Of a stretch of DNA of 64,000 nucleotides, positions 16,293-25,238 are shown piece by piece; within the stretch, counting starts at the first letter, position 1, and each line of letters starts with the position of its first letter. A program made the position numbers and the translations under genes. The notes beneath the pieces were generated by a model. That model was not told where the DNA came from. It ran no database searches and saw nothing but the letters and a program-made list of their open reading frames with translations. Source of the DNA: Salinadaptatus halalkaliphilus (GTDB lineage Archaea; Halobacteriota; Halobacteria; Halobacteriales; Natrialbaceae). The stretch is taken from positions 1 to 64,000 of the forward strand of contig NZ_RBZW01000032.1 of assembly GCF_006543045.1 (NCBI RefSeq), given 5' to 3'.

Positions 16293-17356
16293 CAGCCGTC
16301 GACTTCGATCTCGAGATCGACGGCGTACGCTGCGTTCTCGAGCGTCGGTTCGTCCGGCACGTCCCCGTCGAGGTACACGAGCCACACCACCCGGAGCTCC
16401 TCGCCAGTCATCGTCGGTTCGATCTCGTGGTCGTGATGCCACGTCTCATCGTGCTCGAGTGTGGTATCGAAGCGATCGAGTTGGTCTTGTTCGAGAACGA
16501 CGAGTTCGTCGCCCTCGCTTTCGACGTCTTGTACCGCGAGGATCGTCGTATAGTGGACGACCCGGTGTTCGTGATTGTCGATGCCGAAGACGATCTCTCG
16601 GCTATCCCCTTCTTCAAACTCGGTTGGATACGCATCGGCGACGAGTTCACTGTCGTCATCTTCGGTCACGATGTAGACTGATGAGAACTGCTCGCCCGCT
16701 GGTGGAACGGCAACGGCAAAGCTGACCGCCCCAAGGGCAAGGAGAACTGAAGCGACCAGTATGACGTTCAACACCGCATCAGTGCGCGTATCGGGCTCGA
16801 GGAGCGTCGTCCGCCCGGATTCGATCCAGGCGCGGTACGGCACCGAAAAACGGTCCTCCGGTGGAACGGTCCACCGTCGAATCACCCCAACGATCGTCCA
16901 GAGGACGACGAACGTACTGGTCACGATCACGATTGGTAACAGTCCGATCCCCCACGGTGTGTAGTTGAGCGCCAGAGCAATCAGCGGAACGATAACGACG
17001 CTCAGACCGAACGAGAGCGCGATTCGTTCGACGCCGTCGATTCCAGATCGTGCGAGGACGAACGAACCGGCGTCGGTGTCGTCCGAATCGACTTCGAGAC
17101 CCGACGATCGGTTCGGCACCTCCTCAGCGGCGGTTTCGCCGCTCGATTCCGGAAAGAGAGCGGCGACGAACGCGTACCCGGGAAGAAAGAGGACGAACAC
17201 GAGACCGAGCGGAATTCGGAGTTGTGTCTCCCGAAAAACGGGGGCGAACATCGCTGCGTTAACTGCAACGACGAGCAGGAGGAGCGTAGCCAGATCTATC
17301 GGCAACGCTCGAATTTGCCGGGGCAGAGCGAGCCAGAGGGATCTGGCGTCGACCAT
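16292..17356 (-). CDS. DUF1616 membrane protein
   Basis: A 354-residue protein whose N-terminus matches the DUF1616 pattern: two closely spaced helices ending in RIPLGLVFVLFLPGYAFVAA, then an acidic loop, a second helix pair (IALSFGLSVVIVPLIALAL, then LLPIVIVTSTFVVLWTI) and another helix at about 200-220. The C-terminal half is a soluble beta-rich domain with EEGDSREIVFGIDNHEH, probably outside the membrane. DUF1616 proteins are frequent beside archaeal surface-glycan genes, but no activity is known. It faces the GT-C-like gene tail to tail. Confidence 0.82.
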   Translation of the reverse strand: MVDARSLWLALPRQIRALPIDLATLLLLVVAVNAAMFAPVFRETQLRIPLGLVFVLFLPGYAFVAALFPESSGETAAEEVPNRSSGLEVDSDDTDAGSFVLARSGIDGVERIALSFGLSVVIVPLIALALNYTPWGIGLLPIVIVTSTFVVLWTIVGVIRRWTVPPEDRFSVPYRAWIESGRTTLLEPDTRTDAVLNVILVASVLLALGAVSFAVAVPPAGEQFSSVYIVTEDDDSELVADAYPTEFEEGDSREIVFGIDNHEHRVVHYTTILAVQDVESEGDELVVLEQDQLDRFDTTLEHDETWHHDHEIEPTMTGEELRVVWLVYLDGDVPDEPTLENAAYAVDLEIEVDG

Positions 17357-17413
17357 TCGAGAGTGTTACACCGGGGATCGGTATAAATGACATGCGTCTC
17401 GAGCGGCCCTTAC

Positions 17414-17463
17414 GGGGAATCAAGGAGAAAGCCTCGTCCCTTCAGGGCGGAGAGGATGTCAAC
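17414..17463 (+). mobile_element. Orphan IS200/IS605 (IS1341-type) right end, TnpB tail and omega-RNA-like stem
   Basis: The stretch contains GAATCAAGGAGAAAGCCTCG, a short stem-loop (CCTCGTCCC-TTCA-GGGCGGAGAGG), and then GATGTCAAC. From memory, haloarchaeal tnpB-only elements end in very similar sequence (AAAGCC[T/C]CGTCCTTCAGGGCGG...GATGTCA), which also encodes the last TnpB residues; one frame here reads SSLQGGEDVN. The same DNA specifies the 3' part of the TnpB guide RNA scaffold. No tnpB body remains upstream (17357-17413), so this is a remnant. The guide would begin right after 17463. Confidence 0.55.
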
Positions 17464-17521
17464 GTGACCCGTTCGGATCGAACCCCCTTGCACTGACCGG
17501 TCCGATGACTGCGATCATCAT

Positions 17522-19534
17522 CTACGCCGAATCGTCGATTCCACACAGATCCATGGTTTGCTCGAGTATCCGTTCAGCTTCTTCGAGTGAAACATCGGTC
17601 TGACGGTACGTCGCTCGCTCGTAGCCGTCGACGACCGACCGTAGTTGGTCCGATCGAGTGAACGAATCGTCGGTAGTACCCGCGTGGAGAAGTTCTCGGG
17701 GAGTTGGTGATTGTGAGGCTGATATTTGGTCCCCGAGAACGTCAGAGACGGCCCCGTAACACGTCTGGACGGCGGCGTTAGCGCGCCCGTTCGACAGTTG
17801 CGTGGCTGCGTGTACCACCATCGGTTCGACTGCGATCGACACTGTATCGTCGTCGGTCGCAGGCGACTGTTCGCCTGGATACTCCGCCGTCGGTTCTCGT
17901 CGACGATGCCGCCATCGGTACAGTACGGCGAGGAGTACGACGAGCGAAAGGACCGCAATCTCGAGCCAGCGGTCGGCGAGCGCGGTCGTATCGATGACCG
18001 GCTCAGATGGAAGCCGAACCGACGATGTCGTCGTCTCGTCGGCTAGATTCGTCTCGGCTCCGTCGTACAGTGCCGTCACCTCCACCATCCCAGACCCGGC
18101 GTCGTCCGGGACCACGACGGGTTCGCTAAAATCACCGGTCGACTGGGTCGTCGCCGCCCCCACCGAATCACCATCGACGAACAACTCGACGGTCTGGCCG
18201 CCGACGCCGTCGCCGTCATCCGACGAGAGCGTCCCGTTGACGGCCAGTTCGCGGCCCGTTTCGTGCTCGAGTTCCAGTTCGAGGTCGGTCTCCGTCTCGA
18301 GCACGTCGATGACCACCTGGGATTCGACGCCGGCGATCGCCTGGTCTTCGTAGGGAACATCGACGACGAGGTCGCCCTCGCCGTCCGGAATATCCGATGG
18401 AACGGTGTACTCGATCGTGACTGATCCGTTCGACGTTTGCTCCGTCCCTATCTCGGTTTCGTCCACCGCCGCATCGATCGGAACATCGTCTATCGATTCA
18501 CCGTCGGCCTCGAGTTCGGCCTCGATCGCAACAGTGTCGTTGTAGGCGAGCGCCGTCGGAGACTCCGTTATCGATAGCGTCGGCTCGACTTGCTGAATCG
18601 AAACCGGAACCGACGTTTCGCTCCCGGCGTAGGTCGAACTCGGTGATGGAGCGTACTCGATCGGTACCGAGTCCGTTCGAAGCGGGAGGTCGGTCGGCCG
18701 ATACTCGAACTCGACGGTTCCATTCTCGAGTTCGGCCTCGATGCGTTCGTTCGCCACGATGAGCTCGAGGGAGCCGTTACCGATCGGATCGCCGTCGGCC
18801 GTCGTCAGATTCCCTTCACCTTCGAGTGGCTCCAGAAACGAAATCTCTTCGTTCGCCTCGACCGTTAGTTCGGTCGCGTCGAACTCTTGGGTGCGCGTTT
18901 CGTCGGCGTCGACGATCGCTTCGTCGATCGCTCTCGCTGTCCGACGCTCATCGCGCATATTCACGCCAGGAGCGTCCGACGCTATTTCGTACGTCTCCTC
19001 TAGCGAGGTCGTCGTTTCTGAGATCGTTTCCGACAGATCTGAGAGGTCGCGTGCGAGTTCGCGTGCGCGCTCGTCGTCACCTGCGTCACGTGCCGCCTCG
19101 TATTCGGCTTCGAGGTCGTCGTAGGTCTCGAGTCGTTCGTGCAACTCCGTCTGCTCGAGACCGAGTTGCTCGTACAGCGCCACTCGTTCGTCGGTGTCAG
19201 CGTAGGCCGAAACGTCGTCGAGTTGCTCGAGTCGAAGCTGATACTCCTCGCCGTATTCAGTCGCACGATCGTACTCGCCGTCGGCAAGCGCGTTCGAACG
19301 GTCCGCCAGTAGCTCGTTCAATCTGTCGAGGAGCCAGGCGTCGACGGCCGCTAGATCGCCGTCCTCGGCGATAGTTTCGGGATCCTGATGGAGTATCGTC
19401 TCGTTTTCGCCGCTCGAGTCGTCGATCGCCGTCTGGAAATCCCCGTTTGGAGTGTTGGTCCCCGCGCCGACCGTCATCGCTACTGGGACGAGGGCCAGAA
19501 CGATGACAAGTGCGGCTACACGGGGGGATACCAC
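17522..19534 (-). CDS. Secreted/membrane DUF4129-containing protein with coiled coil and Ig-like repeats
   Basis: A 670-residue protein starting at GTG. Order of parts: signal-type hydrophobic helix (6-24), long acidic coiled coil (about 60-190, including LEQTELHERLETYDDLEAEY), several beta-sandwich Ig-like repeats (about 205-515), one transmembrane helix (about 533-552, LEIAVLSLVVLLAVLYRWRH), and a C-terminal cytoplasmic DUF4129 domain ending LEEAERILEQTMDLCGIDD. DUF4129 proteins travel with MoxR ATPases, DUF58 and transglutaminase genes, as here. The gene is divergent from the DUF58 gene 229 bp away. A role in envelope assembly or protein maturation is inferred from that module. Confidence 0.8.
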   Translation of the reverse strand: MVSPRVAALVIVLALVPVAMTVGAGTNTPNGDFQTAIDDSSGENETILHQDPETIAEDGDLAAVDAWLLDRLNELLADRSNALADGEYDRATEYGEEYQLRLEQLDDVSAYADTDERVALYEQLGLEQTELHERLETYDDLEAEYEAARDAGDDERARELARDLSDLSETISETTTSLEETYEIASDAPGVNMRDERRTARAIDEAIVDADETRTQEFDATELTVEANEEISFLEPLEGEGNLTTADGDPIGNGSLELIVANERIEAELENGTVEFEYRPTDLPLRTDSVPIEYAPSPSSTYAGSETSVPVSIQQVEPTLSITESPTALAYNDTVAIEAELEADGESIDDVPIDAAVDETEIGTEQTSNGSVTIEYTVPSDIPDGEGDLVVDVPYEDQAIAGVESQVVIDVLETETDLELELEHETGRELAVNGTLSSDDGDGVGGQTVELFVDGDSVGAATTQSTGDFSEPVVVPDDAGSGMVEVTALYDGAETNLADETTTSSVRLPSEPVIDTTALADRWLEIAVLSLVVLLAVLYRWRHRRREPTAEYPGEQSPATDDDTVSIAVEPMVVHAATQLSNGRANAAVQTCYGAVSDVLGDQISASQSPTPRELLHAGTTDDSFTRSDQLRSVVDGYERATYRQTDVSLEEAERILEQTMDLCGIDDSA

Positions 19535-19763
19535 TGCTGTTCTAGAGCCGCCGATGGCGGAAAAACCTGCTCACTGTTCGGATTCACAACCAGTGTCCGA
19601 AGGCTCTTCAATTCCGAGCGCCGTAGAACCTGAAGATTTGTTTTCTCTCCAGTTGTGACGTTCGCTTCGATCACTACCGAAACCGGGCTCGTTCTCCGTC
19701 CCGTGACGTTCCACACTGTGAAACGATGGCTAGGTTCAACAGCGTCCTTACTGTAAGCGACCT

Positions 19764-21227
19764 ATGCGCCCACGACGACGAGCGATCACGACCGGTGTTC
19801 TCGTCGTTTTCCTCGCGTCGCTTGCGGTCGTTCTTGCGCGGCCACTGTTACTGGCGGGTGCGTTGCTTATCGGAACCTGGCTGTTGCTCCGCCAGTATCG
19901 TTTCGTTTCGGCAGTGTCGACGATCGACGACTCGATCGCGGTCGACCAGACGCTCGAGACCGAGACCGTGGCTCCGAACGGATCCGTTCCGGTCACACTC
20001 GAGGTCACGGTCGATCAGTCGCCAGCACTCGCCCTCGAGGCGGTTGCAGGACTACCGGTAGCAGCGAACGTGGAACGCCCGCTCACGGTTTCGATCGATC
20101 GACGGGAGCGCACGGGTACAGCGGAAATGTCCGTCCAGTGGCCGGTATCCGGGACACACCGGTTCACTGGGGCGTCGGTCGTCGCGGCCGACGAACTGTT
20201 CAGCGAAACGATCACGACGGGTTCAACGCCGACGATGACCGTCAGCGGGTACATGTCACGAATATCAGAAATAACCGCGGCCGTCGATCGAGTGGCGGTC
20301 ACGATGGAGACAAGCGATGCGTACCGACGCGAGTCCGGTTTCGAACCGAACGAACTCCGTCAGTACACCTGGGGTGATACGCCGAGTCGGATCGACTGGA
20401 ACGTCACGGCTCGGCTCGGAAACCTGCACATCCGCGATTACGAGTCCGGGACGACGCGACGAACGACGCTCGTCGTCGATCATCGGGCCACGCTCTCCGA
20501 CGGAGGGCCGACGAACACGAAACTGGACTACCTCTGCGAAGTCGCGTTGGCAACGAACGACGACCTGCAAAACGCCGGCGATGCGATCGGGTTACTGACG
20601 GTCGGGGACGGCGGTCTGACGACACAACTTTCGACTCGGTCTTCCCAGGAGCAGTACGAAACGATCCGGAAGCAGTTACTTTCGATTGAGCCGACGACGG
20701 CGACCGACCACGTTCCACACCTTTCGATCGGCACCTGGACGGGCCCGGAACGGACGGATACGGATCTTCGACGGCGGATCGAGGAACTCGAACGAAACGA
20801 GGCTGGCGATGCGTTCGCCAGCACGCTCGTTCCGTACTACGAACGACAACTGACCTACGAGGAACGATTCAGTGACGATCCGATCGTTGCAGCCGTGAAG
20901 TCGATGCTGATCCAGGGGGTGACCCCGAACTGGACGGTGTTCTTTACGGACGACAGCTATCCAGTCGAACTCTATCAGGCCGTCAAAATCGCTCGTCGAG
21001 GGTCGACTCACGTGCTGGTGGTTCTCACGCCGACCGTACTCTTCGAAACCTGGACCGATCCGGACGCCAGAACGGTGTACGATCGCTACACGGCGTTCGA
21101 AGAGTATCGTCGTTCGCTCGCAGAACTCGACCGGGTCGATGCGATCGAAGTAGGTCCAACGGACCGGTTCAACATCCTCCTCGCTTCCATCCGGGGCCAG
21201 CGGCGTCGTGATGGGGTCGTACAATGA
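19764..21227 (+). CDS. DUF58 (vWA-like) membrane protein
   Basis: A 487-residue protein with one or two N-terminal membrane helices (VLVVFLASLAVVLARPLLLAG) and a central DUF58 signature NELRQYTWGDTPSRIDWNVTARLGNLHIRD (quoted in pieces: ELRQYTWGD, IDWNVTARL). A vWA-like fold begins at TLVVDHRATLSDGG. DUF58 proteins pair with MoxR AAA ATPases, and the MoxR gene here lies on the opposite strand at 22733-23740. The start follows a 229-bp divergent spacer shared with the DUF4129 gene. The stop overlaps the next gene by 4 nt. Confidence 0.88.
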   Translation: MRPRRRAITTGVLVVFLASLAVVLARPLLLAGALLIGTWLLLRQYRFVSAVSTIDDSIAVDQTLETETVAPNGSVPVTLEVTVDQSPALALEAVAGLPVAANVERPLTVSIDRRERTGTAEMSVQWPVSGTHRFTGASVVAADELFSETITTGSTPTMTVSGYMSRISEITAAVDRVAVTMETSDAYRRESGFEPNELRQYTWGDTPSRIDWNVTARLGNLHIRDYESGTTRRTTLVVDHRATLSDGGPTNTKLDYLCEVALATNDDLQNAGDAIGLLTVGDGGLTTQLSTRSSQEQYETIRKQLLSIEPTTATDHVPHLSIGTWTGPERTDTDLRRRIEELERNEAGDAFASTLVPYYERQLTYEERFSDDPIVAAVKSMLIQGVTPNWTVFFTDDSYPVELYQAVKIARRGSTHVLVVLTPTVLFETWTDPDARTVYDRYTAFEEYRRSLAELDRVDAIEVGPTDRFNILLASIRGQRRRDGVVQ

Positions 21228-21817
21228 CTGGGGATCGATCAACAACCCAGCGAAGAAACGGGATTCTCCGAGGGCGGGAAATCAGTCCGAAGCGCCCGTT
21301 GGCGGGTTACTTTGCGGTCGGTCTCCTCGTCGTCGCGTTCGCCGGGGTCGCCGGACTGTCCGGTGGACTCGCTGGCGTCGCGATCGCCGCAATCTGGTAC
21401 GGGTTCGGGATCCCCTACGCAATCGCCGTCGGATACGTCCTCCTTCTCGGACTCTTTCCCGATGGGATAGATCCCGTTTCGTTCGGAATCACGGGGGGCG
21501 TTATGGTTGTCTTCGTCTGTTCCGCCGCAACCGGATCTCGATCGTGGCTTCGAATACTCGGCTTCGCGCTCACGATGATTGCGGTTCTCGGCGGACTTGC
21601 GTGGTGGTTACTCACCGTGTGGACACTCTGGATCGCCGCGGGCGGTGGGCTCGCAGTGCTCGGACTCTTGGCGTACGGACTGCACCGCTACGAACTGGTT
21701 CGTCTGGGGCTCGTTTCGGACGAGCGTTCGGCGTCTCCATCATCCACCGCTGGTGTCACTGGCGACACCAGCGCCAGCCGTTCGAGCGGACGTCCCGACG
21801 TCGGTGATCGTCGATGA
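21224..21817 (+). CDS. Small polytopic membrane protein of the MoxR/DUF58 module
   Basis: A 197-residue protein with about five hydrophobic segments between residues 27 and 150 (for example YFAVGLLVVAFAGVAGLSGG and IAAGGGLAVLGLLAYGL), and a Ser/Asp-rich cytoplasmic tail. It overlaps the DUF58 gene by 4 nt and the following gene by 4 nt, so it is part of one operon. I recognise it only as a conserved companion of haloarchaeal DUF58 genes. The tail DNA contains a perfect 10-bp hairpin (21748-21773), so the C-terminal residues may derive from a palindromic insertion. Confidence 0.7.
   Translation: MTGDRSTTQRRNGILRGREISPKRPLAGYFAVGLLVVAFAGVAGLSGGLAGVAIAAIWYGFGIPYAIAVGYVLLLGLFPDGIDPVSFGITGGVMVVFVCSAATGSRSWLRILGFALTMIAVLGGLAWWLLTVWTLWIAAGGGLAVLGLLAYGLHRYELVRLGLVSDERSASPSSTAGVTGDTSASRSSGRPDVGDRR
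21748..21773. repeat. In-gene perfect 10-bp hairpin with ACTGGC loop
   Basis: CGCTGGTGTC (21748-21757) pairs with GACACCAGCG (21764-21773) around the loop ACTGGC. It lies inside the last 25 codons of the small membrane protein gene and encodes the Ser/Thr/Gly-rich TAGVTGDTSA segment. Compare the TGGC-loop hairpins at 9663-9684 and 32117-32138. Confidence 0.6.
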
Positions 21818-22701
21818 GCCTCGACGAATCGAAGACGAACCACGACGAGGGGACCGCTACCGACAGGGGAACGGACGACGAGAGCGATATCCGGGCGAAA
21901 CTCCTCGAGGCCGAAGACCGGGTGGATCGTCTGAGCGACGAAAACCGGCGACTCAGAGACGAACACGCCCGTGCCAAGCGAACGTCCTTCCGCCGCGCGG
22001 CGGTCGCGCTCGCGGTACTCGGAGTGCTCTCCGGCCTCGCTGGAGTCCTCTTCGAAGACGCTCGAGGCGTCCTCTTTGCACTCGCTGGGACGGGGCTGTT
22101 CGCTGGCGTCCTCATCCACTATCTCTTGGTGGACCAGGTCGTCACCGCGGAGACGGGCGAACACATCTATACGCCGCTCGCAGACAATCTGGGCGCGATT
22201 GCGACCGAGCTGGGGCTTCGAGAGGATCGGTTGTACGTTCCGGTCCGCGATTCGATCGTTCCCGTTCGGCTGTACATTCCTGGCGAAACGGATCACGAAC
22301 TCCCACCACCTCGGAGTGGTCCGATCGTCGTCGACCAGGACAGTCGTGGGCTGGTTTTGCAGCCGACCGGTGGCAGACTCTTCGAAGAGTTCACTCAGGT
22401 CCTCGCTGACGATCTCGAAACGGCCCCGGAGCCGCTCGCTGTGCAGCTCTCGGATGGGATCGTCGAGCAGTTCGAACTGGCTAGAGCTGCCGAACCGAAC
22501 GTCACTCCCGACGAGGGGCAGGTGACAGTCGGAGTCGTCGGCAACGTCTTCGGTGACGTCGATCGACTCGAGCATCCGATCGCGTCCTTTCTCGCCTGTG
22601 GTCTTGCAGTCGGTCTCGACGAACCGGTATCACTCGAGGTAACCGATGGCGGATCGCGATTCGACTGGCTGGTAACCTGTCGGTGGGACCGCGAAGAGTG
22701 A
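21814..22701 (+). CDS. Conserved haloarchaeal protein with coiled coil and two membrane helices
   Basis: A 295-residue protein. An acidic N-terminus (1-30) leads to a coiled coil (about 30-55, AEDRVDRLSDENRRLRDEHA), two transmembrane helices (about 62-78 and 86-105), and then a soluble domain. The soluble part includes IYTPLADNLGAIATELGL and VPVRLYIPGETDHELPP, with a final strand FDWLVTCRWDREE. It ends the DUF58 operon and faces the MoxR gene, 31 bp away. I know no activity for this family; genomic association with MoxR/DUF58 is the only functional hint. Confidence 0.7.
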   Translation: MSLDESKTNHDEGTATDRGTDDESDIRAKLLEAEDRVDRLSDENRRLRDEHARAKRTSFRRAAVALAVLGVLSGLAGVLFEDARGVLFALAGTGLFAGVLIHYLLVDQVVTAETGEHIYTPLADNLGAIATELGLREDRLYVPVRDSIVPVRLYIPGETDHELPPPRSGPIVVDQDSRGLVLQPTGGRLFEEFTQVLADDLETAPEPLAVQLSDGIVEQFELARAAEPNVTPDEGQVTVGVVGNVFGDVDRLEHPIASFLACGLAVGLDEPVSLEVTDGGSRFDWLVTCRWDREE

Positions 22702-22732
22702 CCATCTCAGATAGCCGTTTCGCCGAACTCGG

Positions 22733-23740
22733 TTACTCACCGTCGCCCATTAGCTGATCCGTGTTCACACCCACCGGATCGGTCGCGTTCACGATCTCGT
22801 CGACGACGTCTTCGGGAGTAACCCCACCCAGATCTGCACCGGGGCTCAACACGAGCCTGTGGGTGAGTACCGACTTTGCGAGTGCTTTGACATCGTCGGG
22901 AACGACATAATCGCGGCCTGCAAGCGCCGCAGCTGCCTTCGATGCGTTGAGAAACGCGATGCTGGCTCGAGGGGATGCGCCGTATCGAACGTCCGGATGC
23001 GTCTCGGTCGCTTCGACGATATCGAGGACGTATTCGATTATTTCGTCCGCCAGATAGACATCCCAGACGGCCTTGCGGGCCTCGAGGACGTCTTCGGTGG
23101 ACGCAACCTGGCTCACGCTGGGGTCGGCGAGGTCCGGGTTCTCGTTGATTCGCTCGAGGAGTTCGCGTTCTGCCGTCCGACTGGGTGCATCGATCGTCAA
23201 CTTCAGCTGAAGCCGATCCCGCTGGGCGATCGGAAGCTCGAATATTCCCTCGACCTCGATCGGATTCTGCGTTGCGACGAGTACGAACGGATCCGGTAAG
23301 GGGAGCGTCTCTCCCTCGATCGTCACCTGCCGTTCTTGCATCGCCTCGAGCAGCGCACTCTGGGTTTTGGGGGTCGTCCGATTGATTTCGTCGGCGAGAA
23401 CGAGATTGGCAAAGATCGGTCCTCGGTGGAGTTCGAACTCGCCAGTGTCCTCCCGATACACGTGCGTGCCAGTGATATCCGCCGGAAGCATGTCGGGTGT
23501 CATCTGTATCCGGCTGTAACTGAACCCGATCGCTCCCCCGAAGAGTTTCGCCATCGTCGTTTTTGCGACACCCGGTTTCCCTTCGATCAGGACGTTACCA
23601 CCGGTAAGAACTGCGATAGTGAGCCGTTCGAGCACCGTCTCGTTGCCGACCAGCCCGCGACCGATTTCGGCGGACAAACGGTTGTACAGTTCGCGTGGCG
23701 CCAGCGGATTCGGACTGTTGTCTGTCGTTTGATTTGTCAT
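22733..23740 (-). CDS. MoxR-family AAA+ ATPase
   Basis: A 335-residue AAA+ ATPase with Walker A GKPGVAKTT (54-62), Walker B NLVLADEINRTTPKTQSALL, sensor 1 FVLVATQNPIE, and the C-terminal lid with ARKAVWDVYLADEI. MoxR ATPases act as chaperones that mature vWA/DUF58 partner complexes. The partner DUF58 gene is on the other strand 1.5 kb away, and the DUF4350 gene lies 6 bp upstream in the same operon. Length and motifs are complete, so it should be active. Confidence 0.93.
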   Translation of the reverse strand: MTNQTTDNSPNPLAPRELYNRLSAEIGRGLVGNETVLERLTIAVLTGGNVLIEGKPGVAKTTMAKLFGGAIGFSYSRIQMTPDMLPADITGTHVYREDTGEFELHRGPIFANLVLADEINRTTPKTQSALLEAMQERQVTIEGETLPLPDPFVLVATQNPIEVEGIFELPIAQRDRLQLKLTIDAPSRTAERELLERINENPDLADPSVSQVASTEDVLEARKAVWDVYLADEIIEYVLDIVEATETHPDVRYGASPRASIAFLNASKAAAALAGRDYVVPDDVKALAKSVLTHRLVLSPGADLGGVTPEDVVDEIVNATDPVGVNTDQLMGDGE

Positions 23741-23746
23741 TTCTTC

Positions 23747-24685
23747 TCACCGTGTGAACCCGCTACTCGAGTCGCCCGCTCGCCTCGAGAGGACGCCGAT
23801 GAGACCGATACCGACGAGTCCGGCGGCAATCTGTAGCGGGACGTGCTCGCGGATAGTAAAGAGCAGTTCGATGAGCGGTGGAATCTCTTCCGTGTGGGTG
23901 ACATCGAGAATCACCACTGATTTGTCGGCGTGAAGATTTTCGACGAACCTGGCGTTGTCCGGCCGCTCGAGCATCGTGTTGATCAGAAGACTCGGATCGC
24001 CGACGACGACCACGGTCCCGTCACCGATTGCTTCGCTCGTTACCACCGGCGACGTTTCGAACTGGACGTTCTCGCTCAGTTCTTCGCCTCCGTCCTCGAC
24101 GAGGTATGCGAACTCGCTGGTCCTGACGAGTACTGTCGCGTCTCCCGGTTCGATCGCCGTCGCGTGATTGAGTGTCAACTGGTCGACGCTCGACGTGTGC
24201 GTCCCGTCCTCGATGTCCGTCGCGATTGGCATGGTCGGTCCACCGTCGTAACTGATGTCGTCCCTGAGGAGCTGCCCATCGATTCGCGAATCAGCGCCGA
24301 TTTCGCCCAGTAATTCGTCCGAGTGTGGGCCGAAGTTCTCGAGCACGACGAGTGTCCCACCCGCCTCGACAAACCGACCGATCCGTTCGGCGTCGTCCTC
24401 GGCATAGGACGTTTCCGGGGCGATAACGAACGCAACGGTCTCGGTTTCTGGGACATCACCGTACCGGTCGGTCTCGTGGACAAATTCGAGTTCGGTATCA
24501 GGAGATGCTTCCACCTGCCCTCGAAACTCCGACGTCCCGTCCCAGCCGTAGTTGTACGGTCCGAACGTCGCGGTCGAGGTCACGAGCGCGATCAGGATCG
24601 CGATACTGACGACGATTCCGTACCCGACGACGAGTAGCTGTGGCCACCTGTTTCGGCCATCGGAGACCCACTCGAACAGTATCAT
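23747..24685 (-). CDS. DUF4350 membrane-anchored protein
   Basis: A 312-residue protein with one N-terminal transmembrane helix (about 16-36, LVVGYGIVVSIAILIALV), a DUF4350/GATase-like domain and a C-terminal helix (about 283-300, IAAGLVGIGLIGVLS). The domain contains VAFVIAPETSYAEDDAERIG, GGTLVVLENFG and VVVVGDPSLLINTM. I start at the ATG at 24685, because GGAGAG lies six bases upstream and the family begins right before the first helix; an extension to 24805 would be unlike the family. It precedes moxR by 6 bp. Typical companion of MoxR/DUF58/DUF4129 clusters; the ligand is unknown. Confidence 0.83.
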   Translation of the reverse strand: MILFEWVSDGRNRWPQLLVVGYGIVVSIAILIALVTSTATFGPYNYGWDGTSEFRGQVEASPDTELEFVHETDRYGDVPETETVAFVIAPETSYAEDDAERIGRFVEAGGTLVVLENFGPHSDELLGEIGADSRIDGQLLRDDISYDGGPTMPIATDIEDGTHTSSVDQLTLNHATAIEPGDATVLVRTSEFAYLVEDGGEELSENVQFETSPVVTSEAIGDGTVVVVGDPSLLINTMLERPDNARFVENLHADKSVVILDVTHTEEIPPLIELLFTIREHVPLQIAAGLVGIGLIGVLSRRAGDSSSGFTR

Positions 24686-24746
24686 TGCTCTCTCCGGTCG
24701 TCTTTCGAAGCCAGACCCATCTCGTCCGGTCGGACGATAGCGTGTT

Positions 24747-25034
24747 TCACGTGGATACCCCCACGGGCAACACTCCGTCGACCTCGAAAACGATTCGAAG
24801 GACAAAGTACGCGAACACGGATGCCACCAACAGGATCAGCCATCGGACCCGACGCCGCCAACTGGGAACCACGTTGACCGGTGCCGTGTATTCGAAGACG
24901 ACGAGGAGCCCGATCATCGAGAGAAAGACGAACACCTCCAGTGAGGCGGTGTCGAGTAACGCGAGCAATAGAATCGCTCCGAGCATCCACGTGACCTGTA
25001 AGTGGACGAATTGAATCTGCCGTTGCGTTCCCAT
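24747..25034 (-). CDS. Small three-helix membrane protein
   Basis: A 95-residue protein starting MGTQRQIQFVHLQVTWML, with three hydrophobic segments (about 17-30, 32-46, 61-82). The start at 25034 is preferred over a longer frame because a TATA-like box lies 26-32 nt upstream, fitting a leaderless mRNA. It is the first gene of the minus-strand MoxR operon, 61 bp before the DUF4350 gene. No family recognised. Confidence 0.6.
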   Translation of the reverse strand: MGTQRQIQFVHLQVTWMLGAILLLALLDTASLEVFVFLSMIGLLVVFEYTAPVNVVPSWRRRVRWLILLVASVFAYFVLRIVFEVDGVLPVGVST

Positions 25035-25059
25035 TGTGACTAGTCCGCAAGCACTGAGG

Positions 25060-25066
25060 ATAAAGA
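25060..25066 (-). promoter_or_regulatory. Putative TATA box of the MoxR operon
   Basis: On the minus strand the sequence CTTTATC sits 26-32 nt before the ATG at 25034, the spacing expected for a leaderless haloarchaeal transcript. Just upstream, CCTGATC and GATCAGG (about 25073-25096) form a 7-bp inverted repeat that could be an operator. Confidence 0.4.
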
Positions 25067-25238
25067 TCTGGCCTGATCCTGAAACGGCGATCAGGTGTGT
25101 CCGTACGCAATACGTACCAGCACTTACGTTCACGTGTGGCCAACCCCCCTCCCCTCGAGGGATAGTCCAACATCGCCCGGCCTGATAACGCACCACATCC
25201 GGCGGCGAGCGCTCCGAAGAAACGAACGCGGGTCGGAT

